From: Candidatus Kapaibacterium sp.
GTDB lineage: Bacteria > Bacteroidota > Ignavibacteria > Kapaibacteriales > UBA4661
Direction: 5' to 3'
Assembly (NCBI GenBank): GCA_004292595.1
Contig: RDXM01000088.1
Location: 1 to 61,844, forward strand
Length of the DNA stretch: 61,844 nucleotides
Below, in pieces: positions 8,399-17,562 of this stretch. The notes beneath the pieces are model-generated. The model saw nothing but the letters and a program-made list of their open reading frames with translations. It was not told the DNA's origin and searched no databases. The translations under genes and the position numbers were made by a program. Positions within the stretch are counted from its first letter, which is position 1; each line of letters begins with the position of its first letter.

Positions 8399-10639
8399 AT
8401 GACCAAAATTCGTACAAGTAGAGTATTGACGGGTTATCGTTTTGGCGTGATTCTCGTGTATTGTCGTTGTGCGCTGTGCCTTGCATTTGGCGTAGTTACT
8501 GGCTTATACGCCAGCCCTACATGGGCTGTTCAAAACAAAACAGTGATTGACAGCCTGAGAACAGAACTGCCGAAAACGCATGGTGAACAGCGCGTGGCGG
8601 TGCTGAACGCGCTTGCGTGGGAATATCGCACTTCCAACCAAGACCGTGCGATTGAGTTTGGTTTGCAGGCATTGGGCTTGGCAGAGCAGTTGCAGTTCAA
8701 GTCAGGAATGGCGCGGTCGCTGAACAATCTCGGCGTGGTGTATCGTCGGCGGGGAAATTACCCGCAGGCATTGGATTATCACCTGAAAGCCTTGAAAATT
8801 AGCGAGGAAATCCGCGATTCAGCCGATATTGGGCAAGCATTAAACCGCATTGGCTTGATTTATCAAGGACAACTGAATTATCAAGCAGCATTGGAGTATT
8901 TCGAGCGAGCGCGGCTTATTTACGAGAAAAAAAACGACTTAGTTGGTGTCGGAAAAGCCATGACAAATATTGGTGAGGTGTATGCGCGGCAAGGTAAGTA
9001 CTCGCTTGCACTGGAATATTTGGTAAAAAGTCAGGCGATTCATGAAGAAACAGGTTCGAGCGACGGTGTTGCAGAATCAGGGCTTGAAATTGGCTTAGTC
9101 TATGGAAAGCAAGGAAATATGCGCCTGAGCTTGGATTATCTCCAAAAAGCATTAAAACTCTACGAAAAAATTGGTAATAAATCTGGCGTGGCGCAAACGC
9201 TCAGTAGCATTGCTGGAGTCCTTGTGCAAACAGGAGAATTGGACAAAGCCGAAGAATTTGCCTCAACCTCGCTCGAATACGCCCGCGATGTTGGCGAAAT
9301 CGAATCCATGAAGCAAGCAAGCAAAACCCTTTCGGCGATTTATACCAAACGCGAAAACTATAAGAAAGCACTGGATTATCAGTTGTTGTATTCTACGCTG
9401 AAGGATTCGGTTACGGGCGAGGAAAGTGTTCGCAAAATCGCCGACCTTGAAGCAATGCTGGCTTCGGAGAAACGACAAGCGCAAATTGAATTGCTGACGA
9501 AGGAAAATCAAATCCAGCAGCTTATTCGCAATAGCTTTGCCGTTGGTTTTGTGATGGTGTTTGTGTTGGCGTACGTACTGTTTCGCAGTAATCATCAACA
9601 GAAAAAAGCGAACCAACTTCTTTCGCAGCAAAACGAGGAAATTCTGCGCCAGCAAAAAATGCTGGAGGAGCAAGCAAGCGAGATTCAGCTTGCCAATACG
9701 GAACTTCAAGAGGCAAATATCAATTTGAAGCGGCAGCAGGATATTTTGGAGGAACAAACCCGCGAAATTGAGATGGCAAATAATGAGTTGTTGGAACTCA
9801 ATATCAATCTCGAACACAAGCAAAAAACGTTGGAAACGCAAGCCGAGCAGATTGAGAAAGCAAATGAAGAACTGCAAACTGGCAACAGCCAACTCAACGA
9901 ACTCAACGAGCAACTCAATGATTTTCTTGCGATTGCCGCACACGATTTGAAAAATCCGCTGTCGTCGATTGTCATGTCCGCCAGCGCAATAAAGCGATAC
10001 TACGACCGCATGAGCAAAGAAGATGTGCTGGAAATGATTGGAAATGTGGAAGTTACGGCAGAGAGAATGCGACTGATTATTCACAATTTGCTGGAATTAA
10101 ATCGCATTGAATCAGGCAAGCTCGAAATAGCAGCAGAGCCAGTGCAGCCAGGAGAAATCACAGAACAAATCGCTCAGGATTGGCAAACAAAAGCAATGGC
10201 AAAGTCTATTAAACTCCGCTACGACAACCAAGCACCCGATAAATTCATCACGGGCGACCCGAATATTTTTTACCAAATTGTTGAAAATATTGTTTCCAAT
10301 GCAGTGAAATACTCGCCATCCAACAAAAACGTTTGGGTGCGCGTTGTAAGCTCGGAAATATCCGCTTTTTCGGGGCAGAGCGGCGCGGGAATGGCGCAAC
10401 AATACGTGCGCGTGGAGGTGCAAGACGAAGGTCCGGGCATTAGCGCAGAAGACAAAGCAAAACTTTTTGGTAAATTTGCTCGTCTGACCGCACAACCAAC
10501 CGCCGGAGAGCATTCCACTGGCTTAGGGCTTTCGATTGTCAAACGCCTTGTCGAAGCGATGAATGGGCGCGTCTGGTGCGAAAGCAAGCTAGGCAAAGGC
10601 GCGACCTTTGTCGTAGAATTTCCTGTGGCGGTGGCGTAG
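8399..10639 (+). CDS. TPR-containing membrane sensor histidine kinase
   Basis: Taking the ATG at 8399 (GGAG 9 bases upstream) gives 746 residues. A hydrophobic N-terminal segment (residues ~15-45) exports a domain of about eight TPR repeats (to ~330). Then come a membrane helix near 377-395 (FAVGFVMVFVLAYVLF) and a Glu/Gln-rich coiled coil with three near-repeats of the pattern xxLEEQAxEIExANxEL. The HisKA H-box IAAHDLKNPLSS has the phosphorylatable His at ~515, followed by an HATPase with N-box NIVSNAVKYSP, DEGPGIS and TGLGLSIVKRL. All kinase motifs are intact. No response regulator is adjacent. The signal sensed is unknown; TPR sensors of this type are common in Bacteroidota. Confidence 0.93.
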   Translation: MTKIRTSRVLTGYRFGVILVYCRCALCLAFGVVTGLYASPTWAVQNKTVIDSLRTELPKTHGEQRVAVLNALAWEYRTSNQDRAIEFGLQALGLAEQLQFKSGMARSLNNLGVVYRRRGNYPQALDYHLKALKISEEIRDSADIGQALNRIGLIYQGQLNYQAALEYFERARLIYEKKNDLVGVGKAMTNIGEVYARQGKYSLALEYLVKSQAIHEETGSSDGVAESGLEIGLVYGKQGNMRLSLDYLQKALKLYEKIGNKSGVAQTLSSIAGVLVQTGELDKAEEFASTSLEYARDVGEIESMKQASKTLSAIYTKRENYKKALDYQLLYSTLKDSVTGEESVRKIADLEAMLASEKRQAQIELLTKENQIQQLIRNSFAVGFVMVFVLAYVLFRSNHQQKKANQLLSQQNEEILRQQKMLEEQASEIQLANTELQEANINLKRQQDILEEQTREIEMANNELLELNINLEHKQKTLETQAEQIEKANEELQTGNSQLNELNEQLNDFLAIAAHDLKNPLSSIVMSASAIKRYYDRMSKEDVLEMIGNVEVTAERMRLIIHNLLELNRIESGKLEIAAEPVQPGEITEQIAQDWQTKAMAKSIKLRYDNQAPDKFITGDPNIFYQIVENIVSNAVKYSPSNKNVWVRVVSSEISAFSGQSGAGMAQQYVRVEVQDEGPGISAEDKAKLFGKFARLTAQPTAGEHSTGLGLSIVKRLVEAMNGRVWCESKLGKGATFVVEFPVAVA

Positions 10640-10700
10640 AAACGTGAAGAAATTGCTATTTCTCATCAATTCATCCTATTATTTCATCGTTTATTCCTTC

Positions 10701-11426
10701 ATGTACACCCGAATCCAACAGCGCATCAACACAAGCCTCGCAGTAATTCTCTTTTGCTCTTTTTTCCTTGCTTCGTGTAAAAAAGATGAGCAAAATGGTG
10801 CAGCGCAAAATACCACGCCGCAAAATACGTTCTCGCAGCAAAACCCGCAATCTGGCACAACAGCTACGATTCAGAACAATTCAATGGGAAAATACGAACA
10901 GAAAAACTCCCAAGAGCAAGTTGCTTTTTCTGTTGATGCCGAGAAAGTTGGTGCATTTGTCAATGATGCGGCACTCGGTGTTTCTTTCGCTCCGCCGCGT
11001 AATTACGTGCCTCTCGCTCCAAACTCTCTTGCGGCAAGTGATATTGCGATGAAATTTGCTGCCTACACGTCGCCACAATTCAGCATTCAGCCCGTCCACG
11101 CCTTTCGCGCACGAAACAGTATGCTGGTTTCGAGCATTCGCTTGAAAAATATTTCCTACGAGCAGTTCCTCAAAGACTACGAAAACCTCGTGCGGACGCG
11201 CTTTTCACCTGCCAACATCACCACGACGTTCTTTTTGAAGGGCGATATAAACATCGCGCAATTTTTCATTCAAGAGGCGGATAAAGGTCTTATTCGCGTG
11301 GTTTTTGCGGGCTTGAAGCCGAATGAAGCCGTACAGTTCGATTTTGCCATTGAGCGCCAAACAGCCAGCGACGATATGCAAGCGATAGAGCCTGCACTTG
11401 GCTCTATTACTCGTCTTGCACGGTAA
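10701..11426 (+). CDS. Putative lipoprotein of unknown function
   Basis: The family is not recognised. The ATG at 10701 gives 241 residues with a good lipoprotein signal: basic start, hydrophobic core and lipobox LASC followed by KKDEQNG. A Gln/Asn/Thr-rich linker of about 50 residues comes next, then a globular part beginning near DAALGVSFAPPRNYVPL. That segment resembles small periplasmic proteins of mixed alpha/beta type. A GTG at 10644 would add 19 residues and spoil the signal, so it was not chosen. It follows the TPR kinase by about 60 bp and precedes the solute-binding protein gene by 38 bp, so a plus-strand operon of these genes is likely. Confidence 0.7.
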   Translation: MYTRIQQRINTSLAVILFCSFFLASCKKDEQNGAAQNTTPQNTFSQQNPQSGTTATIQNNSMGKYEQKNSQEQVAFSVDAEKVGAFVNDAALGVSFAPPRNYVPLAPNSLAASDIAMKFAAYTSPQFSIQPVHAFRARNSMLVSSIRLKNISYEQFLKDYENLVRTRFSPANITTTFFLKGDINIAQFFIQEADKGLIRVVFAGLKPNEAVQFDFAIERQTASDDMQAIEPALGSITRLAR

Positions 11427-11464
11427 TTTTCCTTTGCAAATTCTCCCTTTTTCAGGTCATCACT

Positions 11465-12766
11465 GTGCAAAAATTCATCGTACAAAAATTCATTCGCCAT
11501 ATTCTGCTCGTGTGCTGCGCCGCAACATCAACGATGATGCTGCTTTCCAGTCAATGCTCGCGTGAAGATGAATCCATTCCCATGTTCGGACAATCTAAAG
11601 ACCTTATCTTTTGGCATTTTCGGAGCGAACCCAAGCAGCGCGAGGCATTGCGAGCAATCGTAGCGCGGTTTGAGCAAGAACACGACTGTAAAGTAAAGCT
11701 CGTAGATTTAAGCTGGGGCGACGGCAAAACCAAGCTCATTGCGGCATTCAACTCGAACACCGCGCCCGACGTGCTGGAGCTAGGCTCAGACTGGGTTGCA
11801 CAGTTCTCGCAGGGTGGCGTGTTGCTGAATTTATCGAAGTCGGGCTTGCATTTGAACAATTTTGCAGCATTTACCCACAAAACTGCCACATACCACGATA
11901 GTATTTTCGCGCTGCCTTGGACGGTGGATACGCGGGTGCTGTTTTACAACAAAAATTTGCTCAAACAAATTGGCATGGATGCTCCGCCGAAAACCGCACC
12001 AGAACTGCTTCGCGCGGCACGTGCTATTCATGTAATCGGTGATGAACAAGCTGCAAAAGGCGTGAGAGACCGCGTGTATGGCTTTGGCGCGAATGGCTCA
12101 GACGAGCATCGCTTGTACAAGCGCGTTTTGCCGATGTTTTGGAGCGCGGGCGGCGATGTGCTGGACGATAGCAGCCGTCCCGTCATCAACAGCCGCGCAA
12201 ACATTGACGCGCTGCAAATGTACTGCGATTTGTCGCGGGTAGGCTTTATCGAAACCCAGCGCGAATTAGATAATCTCTTTGTTCGCGGCAAACTCGGTTT
12301 TTGGATTTCGGGTGCGTGGTTGCTGGATAAAATCAAGAAAGAATCTCCTTCATTGCCGTTTGGTGTGGCACTGATTCCAGCCTTTGGCGCGAAAAGCGCG
12401 TCGTTTGCGGGCGTGGAGTATGTTGCGGTGAATCGGAACACGCGCAATCCTTCATTGGCGCGGCGTTTGGCACTTTTTATCACAAGCGGCGATAATGCGC
12501 TGGCTCTTTTGAAGCAATTCCAAGATGCTGGCATTCCCGCCGATAAACGCTTCATGCGCGATGAATACGTGCTTTCTGCGCCGTACCGCAAAGTATTTGT
12601 GGAGCAGCTCGAAAGCTCGCACACTTCGCCGATACACCGCCACTGGCTTGATATTGAGCGGGTTGTGGAGGATGCGATTGTATCAGCATTGTACGGAATA
12701 AAGTCGCCAGAACAAGCTCTGAACAGTGCGCAGTGGTTTATCAATGACATTGTAACGCGCCCGTAA
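11465..12766 (+). CDS. Extracellular solute-binding protein, family 1 (carbohydrate ABC type)
   Basis: The 433-residue protein begins with GTG and a signal sequence containing several Cys (LLVCCAATS and SSQCSRED), so lipidation is likely. The mature part has the family-1 layout: IVARFEQEH..VKLVDLSW near the start, then AAFNSNTAPDVLELGSDW and LPWTVDTRVLFYNKNLLKQIG, which matches the maltose/sugar binding signature. It should bind a sugar or oligosaccharide in the periplasm or at the surface. No permease or ATPase genes are nearby, so it is an orphan in this window. It is downstream of a TPR kinase and a lipoprotein gene, which could hint at a sensory rather than a transport role. Confidence 0.88.
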   Translation: MQKFIVQKFIRHILLVCCAATSTMMLLSSQCSREDESIPMFGQSKDLIFWHFRSEPKQREALRAIVARFEQEHDCKVKLVDLSWGDGKTKLIAAFNSNTAPDVLELGSDWVAQFSQGGVLLNLSKSGLHLNNFAAFTHKTATYHDSIFALPWTVDTRVLFYNKNLLKQIGMDAPPKTAPELLRAARAIHVIGDEQAAKGVRDRVYGFGANGSDEHRLYKRVLPMFWSAGGDVLDDSSRPVINSRANIDALQMYCDLSRVGFIETQRELDNLFVRGKLGFWISGAWLLDKIKKESPSLPFGVALIPAFGAKSASFAGVEYVAVNRNTRNPSLARRLALFITSGDNALALLKQFQDAGIPADKRFMRDEYVLSAPYRKVFVEQLESSHTSPIHRHWLDIERVVEDAIVSALYGIKSPEQALNSAQWFINDIVTRP

Positions 12767-12901
12767 ATGCGTACAGCGAGTATCTTGCGTTGGGTCGTCT
12801 AAAAATCGTATATTTGAATGAACCGTGCCACATTTGATGAAAGACACGACTTAAACAAAAAACGTACTATGCAATCATCTCAAACCCAAACACAAGATTA
12901 T

Positions 12902-13330
12902 ATGCGGCATTCAAGGCTTTTGCTCGCCAGCGTGATTCCTTGCCTTTTTCTTTGCGCCGCCTGTGCGATGATTGTGGTGAAAGAACCGACAAATACCCGC
13001 ACCATTACTGAGCGCGACCAAGAGAGTCCGCAGGGTGTGGTGTTGCTGTTCAAAGCGGAAATTGACAGCAACAACGTCCAAGCAGCAATCAAAGTGATGG
13101 CAAGCGACGATGAACGCCCGCTTTTGGCGATTGAGAAATTGGATATGCAAGAAGAAATCGCGCGGCTTGGGCGCATCATTACCAAGCGCGACATTACCGC
13201 ACAGCGCGTGGATACGCTCTCGCCCGTTCGCCAGCGCTTGCGCACGGAATTTGGGTATTTGAAAGAACTCACTTTTATGACGGTGCGCATTGATAGTTTG
13301 TGGTTTATTTCTAAAATTTCCGAGCGATAG
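12902..13330 (+). CDS. Small putative lipoprotein of unknown function
   Basis: With the ATG at 12902 this is a 142-residue protein whose first 22 residues form a lipoprotein signal (MRHSRLLLASV..LFLCAAC). ATGs at 12869 and 12818 would add 11 or 28 residues; neither has a Shine-Dalgarno. The mature part has the pattern GVVLLFKAEIDSNNVQAAIKVM and ends FMTVRIDSLWFISKISER. This looks like the DUF4878/NTF2-like layout (a helical start, then strands, with a terminal tryptophan strand), but the match is weak. Its function is not known. It lies 135 bp after the solute-binding protein gene. Confidence 0.65.
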   Translation: MRHSRLLLASVIPCLFLCAACAMIVVKEPTNTRTITERDQESPQGVVLLFKAEIDSNNVQAAIKVMASDDERPLLAIEKLDMQEEIARLGRIITKRDITAQRVDTLSPVRQRLRTEFGYLKELTFMTVRIDSLWFISKISER

Positions 13331-13673
13331 AACTACCTTTCTTACCTTCCTTTGCCAAAGCAGTCTCGCAAAAACCGCATCAATTCTGAATATCTTCACT
13401 GATTTCCCTGCCTGATTTCCTCGCGTTCCTGTGCTATCATTATGAATTTCCATGCCATTATTGATGAAGGCGAATGAATTTTCGTTGATTATTTCCGAGA
13501 CTCCTCGTATATTGCGGGTCTGCATAATTTATTAGAATGCACTGATATTTATGTAGTTTCCTCCTTTCAAAGCCGCATCAATCCTTGATTCGTTGGCATT
13601 GAACAATCTAAAAATTTGACATAAACCATTTCGTTTTGTTTGCACAACTTTCACTATTTGAAGGAGTAGAACC
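13331..13673. other. Gene-free interval upstream of secD
   Basis: This is an AT-rich 343-bp stretch with no supported gene. The only clear signal is the secD ribosome binding site at its right end. It is the likely home of the secDF promoter, which I cannot place precisely. Confidence 0.5.
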
Positions 13674-13676
13674 TTG
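13661..13676 (+). promoter_or_regulatory. Ribosome binding site with TTG start of secD
   Basis: AAGGAG lies 7 bases before a TTG codon that begins the protein MKKGLLGKWL. No ATG in frame fits the expected cytosolic N-terminus before the first membrane helix. This strong Shine-Dalgarno therefore decides a non-ATG start. Confidence 0.8.
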
Positions 13677-15725
13677 AAAAAAGGATTACTTGGAAAATGG
13701 CTGATTATTATTCTCCCGCTCATCGCGGCTGGAATATTGCTGTTTCCGACGTTCCGCGCATCCCAGCTTGACAAACAGCGTCAAGAACTGGTCAATGCGA
13801 AGAACGAGACCGCTCTCGCTGCTTTCGACAAAGAAAACGGCGAAACACTGCGCAAGGCAAAAGACAGCCGCTTGAAGCTCGGCTTGGACTTGCAAGGTGG
13901 TATTTATGTAACGCTCGAAGTAGATGTGGTGCGCCTTTTGGAAGAATCGGCTATGCGTGAAGCAGTGGACGATATTTTCCTTGAAGTTATCGAAAAAACG
14001 CGCCAGCAAGTCGATGCTTCCGGCGATGATGACGTACTTGGAGCTTTTCTGAAAAACTTTGACGCAATCGCTCGCCCAAAAGGTCGTAAACTTTTCTCGT
14101 ATTACGACACTGGCGATAACCGCGACCTCAGCGAAGATGCGATTGTAAAACGTCTTGAACGCAATATTAACGAAGCGATTGACCAAGCAATGGAAGTTGT
14201 TCGCCAGCGTATTGACAAATACGGTGTTGCTGAAACAACCATCCAAAAACAAGGTACACGCCGCATCGTTCTTGAGCTTCCAGGCGTAAACAATGAAGCA
14301 GAAGTACGCTCACTTCTCCAAACAACCGCTCGTCTTGAATTCAAACTTGTTCGCAATAACGTCCAGATTGTACGCGCTTTCTACGCTATTGACCAACTTT
14401 TGAAAAACAAAGGTGTTGCTCCGACAGCCTCTACAACAGGCACCGTTGCTAGCTCTGGTGCGACCGCACCCGCAACATCAACCGCGACCGTTGCAAGCAA
14501 CAGCAAGGACACGACGAAAAAAGACCCCTACGCGGGCTTGACCGACGAGCAAAAACGTGCGAAATTCAAAAAAGATTATCCGTTTACCTCGCTTTTCGCA
14601 ACGTTCTTTAATCCGCCAGAAGGCGCACAAAATCGCCAACCTGTGCCAGTGATTTACGAAAAGAACGAGTTCCCCGAAGGCGATTACACCTTCCAAATTG
14701 CGGACGAGCAAGTTGCGGAATTTGAGCAAATTATGGCGCGAAATGATGTTCGCCGCATCGTTGGCAATGAATATCAAGCACTCCTTTCTGCAAAACCCGA
14801 ACCGTTCTACGAAAAGCAAGGCGTGAAGATTTACTACATCTACGGTGTGCTTGCAAAAGCTGAACTGACAGGTGATGTTATCTCTGACGCGCAAGCAACC
14901 TTCGATCCAACCAACAATACCCCAATGGTAATGATGGACATGAACGCCGACGGCGCAGCAACATGGGCGCGGGTAACGGGTGCGAATGTAAAAAAGCGCA
15001 TTGCAGTTGTGTTGGACGACCGGGTTTATTCTGCACCAACGGTACAGAACAAAATCACAGGCGGACGCTCGCAAATCACAGGTAGCGCGAACATTGAAGA
15101 AGCACGTTTGTTGGAAATTATCTTGAAGGCAGGCGCACTCAAAGCTCCCGTGAAAATCGTGGAAGAGCGCGTTGTTGGTCCGTCGCTCGGCGAGGATTCT
15201 ATTCGCAAAGGTATTCTTTCCAGCGTGATTTCTGCCTTGCTCGTTGTGCTGTTCATGATTATCTACTACGCAACGGCTGGCATTCTTGCGGACATCGCAG
15301 TAACGGTAAACATCATCATTATCATCGCAGTATTGGCGGCTTTCGCTGGTACGCTCACGCTTCCGGGCATCGCTGGTTTGATTTTGACCTTCGCTATGGC
15401 GGTGGACACGAACATCCTCGTTTTCGAGCGTATTCGTGAGGAATTGCGTCGCGGACGCTCACTCCGTGCGGCGGTAGATGAAGGCTTCAAACGCGCATTT
15501 AACGCGATTTTGGACTCAAACATTACCACTATGATTACGGGCGCGATTCTCTTCTATTTGGGAACAGGTCCAATTCGTGGTTTTGCCGTAACCCTGATGA
15601 TTGGTATTATCGTTACGCTTTTTACTGGTATTACGCTCTCGAAAGTGTTCTTTGAGCTTATCCTTTCGCGTGGCGCAACTCATTTCAACCTTGGTCAGCC
15701 GGCTGAGGACAAAGCAACTGCGTAG
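13674..15725 (+). CDS. secD: Protein translocase subunit SecD
   Basis: SecD is an inner-membrane subunit of the SecDF accessory complex, which uses the proton gradient to pull translocating proteins into the periplasm. The 683-residue protein has one N-terminal membrane helix and the LKLGLDLQGGIYVTLEV block at residues ~65-80. A large periplasmic P1 region follows, with a low-complexity Ala/Thr/Ser/Lys insert near 245-285. The five C-terminal helices of the RND type contain the conserved AMAVDTNILVFERIREE segment with its functional Asp. The insert makes it longer than E. coli SecD (615). It is followed by secF after 137 bp that hold a palindromic repeat. Confidence 0.97.
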   Translation: MKKGLLGKWLIIILPLIAAGILLFPTFRASQLDKQRQELVNAKNETALAAFDKENGETLRKAKDSRLKLGLDLQGGIYVTLEVDVVRLLEESAMREAVDDIFLEVIEKTRQQVDASGDDDVLGAFLKNFDAIARPKGRKLFSYYDTGDNRDLSEDAIVKRLERNINEAIDQAMEVVRQRIDKYGVAETTIQKQGTRRIVLELPGVNNEAEVRSLLQTTARLEFKLVRNNVQIVRAFYAIDQLLKNKGVAPTASTTGTVASSGATAPATSTATVASNSKDTTKKDPYAGLTDEQKRAKFKKDYPFTSLFATFFNPPEGAQNRQPVPVIYEKNEFPEGDYTFQIADEQVAEFEQIMARNDVRRIVGNEYQALLSAKPEPFYEKQGVKIYYIYGVLAKAELTGDVISDAQATFDPTNNTPMVMMDMNADGAATWARVTGANVKKRIAVVLDDRVYSAPTVQNKITGGRSQITGSANIEEARLLEIILKAGALKAPVKIVEERVVGPSLGEDSIRKGILSSVISALLVVLFMIIYYATAGILADIAVTVNIIIIIAVLAAFAGTLTLPGIAGLILTFAMAVDTNILVFERIREELRRGRSLRAAVDEGFKRAFNAILDSNITTMITGAILFYLGTGPIRGFAVTLMIGIIVTLFTGITLSKVFFELILSRGATHFNLGQPAEDKATA

Positions 15726-15732
15726 CAGAAGA

Positions 15733-15830
15733 CCCTCACCCCAACCCTCTCCCAGAGGGAGAGGGCTTTTGCGCGACTTCTACAAACCCTCTCCCTCTGG
15801 GAGAGGGTCGCTCGCAGAGCGGGGTGAGGG
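15733..15830. repeat. 98-bp palindromic repeat between secD and secF
   Basis: The outer arms are CCCTCACCCC and GGGGTGAGGG. Inside are two hairpins built from CCCTCTCCC and GGGAGAGGG, with GCTTTTGCGCGACTTC between them. Elements of this CCCTCACCCC...GGGGTGAGGG type are a widespread intergenic repeat in many bacterial genomes. It sits within the secDF transcript and could form a stable RNA structure between the two cistrons. Confidence 0.85.
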
Positions 15831-15862
15831 CATAAATACATTTCAAACTTGGAGAATTTATC

Positions 15863-16825
15863 ATGCAATTTTTTCACGATACAAAAATTGACTTTATGAG
15901 CAAGCGTCGCTTGTTCTTCTTTATGTCAATCGCCATTAACATTATTGGTTTGCTCGTTGTCGCAATTAAGGGCTTGGATTACGGTATTGACTTTGTTGGC
16001 GGTACTGAAGTCGGCATTAAATTTAGCGGCGCGGCGGTGCAAACCGAGCAGGTTCGTAAGGTAATGGACGAAGCAAAATTCACGGGTTCGGAGATTAAAT
16101 CCTACGGACGTAGCGATGAATTTTTGATTCGCTTGCCCAACGTTGTTGGAAAAGATTATACCTCGACCGCAATTTTGGAAACCCTCAAAAAATCATTTCC
16201 AAACTCGACACCAACACTCTTGAAGGTTGATAAAATCGGTCCCAAAGTAGGCGCGGAACTCCGCAGTAAAGCTATCTTGGCACTTGGTTTGTCGTTTCTT
16301 ATGATTACGATTTATATTGCCTTCCGCTTTGAGTTCTTATACGGTTTGGGTGCGCTCGTCGCGCTTCTGCACGATGCCATTATCGCGTTTGTGATTTCAG
16401 TCATGGTTCACGATTTGGGCATTATTAACCTTGAAATAAATCAAAGTACACTCGCGGCAATGCTGACGGTAATTGGTTTCTCCGTTCACGACACGGTTAT
16501 TATTTTCGACCGTATCCGCGAGAACCGCGAGAAGCTCAAAAATATGCCCTTCTTGGACATGATGAACCTCAGTATCAATGAGACCTTGAGCCGCACTATC
16601 AACACCGTACTTACGGCGGTCTTGGTACTTTTGGTGATTACCGTTTTCGGAGGCGCAGTGCTTCAAGGCTTTGCGTTTGTGATGTTGATTGGTTTTATCA
16701 CGGGTGCGTATTCTTCGATTTACATTGCTACCTCCTTTGTAGGTTGGTACTTGGAATCGGTGAAGAAATACGACTTGCATAAAGAAACCTACGCAACGCT
16801 TACCGCGAAAGCAAAAGCAGCGTAA
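15863..16825 (+). CDS. secF: Protein translocase subunit SecF
   Basis: This is the partner of SecD in the membrane-embedded SecDF proton-driven export motor. The 320-residue protein is of usual length. It has an N-terminal helix (FFFMSIAINIIGLLVVAI), the periplasmic DYGIDFVGGTEV block at ~35-47, and five C-terminal membrane helices with the family motif VIGFSVHDTVIIFDRIREN carrying the conserved Asp and Arg. NETLSRTINTVLTA is also typical. The ATG has GGAG 8 bases upstream. A strong terminator follows 29 bp after the stop, closing the secDF operon. Confidence 0.97.
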   Translation: MQFFHDTKIDFMSKRRLFFFMSIAINIIGLLVVAIKGLDYGIDFVGGTEVGIKFSGAAVQTEQVRKVMDEAKFTGSEIKSYGRSDEFLIRLPNVVGKDYTSTAILETLKKSFPNSTPTLLKVDKIGPKVGAELRSKAILALGLSFLMITIYIAFRFEFLYGLGALVALLHDAIIAFVISVMVHDLGIINLEINQSTLAAMLTVIGFSVHDTVIIFDRIRENREKLKNMPFLDMMNLSINETLSRTINTVLTAVLVLLVITVFGGAVLQGFAFVMLIGFITGAYSSIYIATSFVGWYLESVKKYDLHKETYATLTAKAKAA

Positions 16826-16853
16826 TAGCATAAAGATTTTGAAAACACAGGTG

Positions 16854-16892
16854 AAGGGCTTACATTTGAATTCAGATGTAAGCCCTTTTTTT
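16854..16892 (+). terminator. Rho-independent terminator after secF
   Basis: A 12-bp perfect stem (AAGGGCTTACAT paired with ATGTAAGCCCTT) encloses a 10-base loop and is followed by a run of seven T. It ends exactly before the first ATG of the next gene. Confidence 0.9.
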
Positions 16893-16916
16893 ATGGCAAA
16901 TTGGAAGCTAGCAATT

Positions 16917-17543
16917 ATGGAAACGCTTTTTGAAACAGAATCCGCCACGATGGTGGCAGCCGAAGAGCCGCACGATGTGCTGAACGGCGCATCAACGCTG
17001 CCTCGCGTTACTTACGCCGAATACCGTGCGCTGGACATTGATGACAATTTTTTCTACGAACTTTTACAAGGAGAGCTTGTGAAAAAGGCTGCGCCCTCGC
17101 CCCTCCATCAACGCATTGTAAGAAAAACTCTGCTTGCATTGGAACAATTTCGCACTGCTCAGAACATTGGCGGTGAAGTGTTTATGTCTCCGATAGATGT
17201 TTTTCTGGATGATGAAAACGCTCCGCAGCCCGATGTTCTCTTTATCCGCGAAGAAAATAAGCAGATAATTACGCAGGATGGCATTGTTGGCGCGCCGGAT
17301 ATTGTTGTGGAAGTGGTTTCGCCGAGTTCGGTGGTGCGTGACCGTGTGCTGAAGATGAGATTATATGCGCAGTTTGGCGTTGCGGAGTATTGGATTATTG
17401 ATGTAAACAATATCACGTTTGAAATCTATCGCAACGACGCAGGAACGTTTGAATTGGATAATTACGCCGTTGAAGCAGGAACGGTGCAATCGCGTGTGCT
17501 GCAAGGATTGGTGCTGGATGTAGCCACGCTCTTTGCATCGTAA
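16917..17543 (+). CDS. Uma2-family (DUF820) PD-(D/E)XK endonuclease-like protein
   Basis: The 208-residue protein has the Uma2 layout: an early YAEYRAL..DDNFFYELLQGEL strand-turn, HQRIV, then PQPDVLFI, GAPDIVVEVVSPSS and a Lys-containing helix (RVLKMRLYAQFGVAEYWIID). The two Asp/Glu strands plus the Lys are the PD-(D/E)XK core. These proteins are extremely abundant in cyanobacteria and some other bacteria; a DNA-modifying or transposon-related role is suspected but unproven. The ATG at 16917 has GGAAG 9 bases upstream and avoids the secF terminator. An ATG at 16893 directly abuts that terminator. Confidence 0.88.
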   Translation: METLFETESATMVAAEEPHDVLNGASTLPRVTYAEYRALDIDDNFFYELLQGELVKKAAPSPLHQRIVRKTLLALEQFRTAQNIGGEVFMSPIDVFLDDENAPQPDVLFIREENKQIITQDGIVGAPDIVVEVVSPSSVVRDRVLKMRLYAQFGVAEYWIIDVNNITFEIYRNDAGTFELDNYAVEAGTVQSRVLQGLVLDVATLFAS

Positions 17544-17562
17544 GCAAATGTTTGGAATTGTA

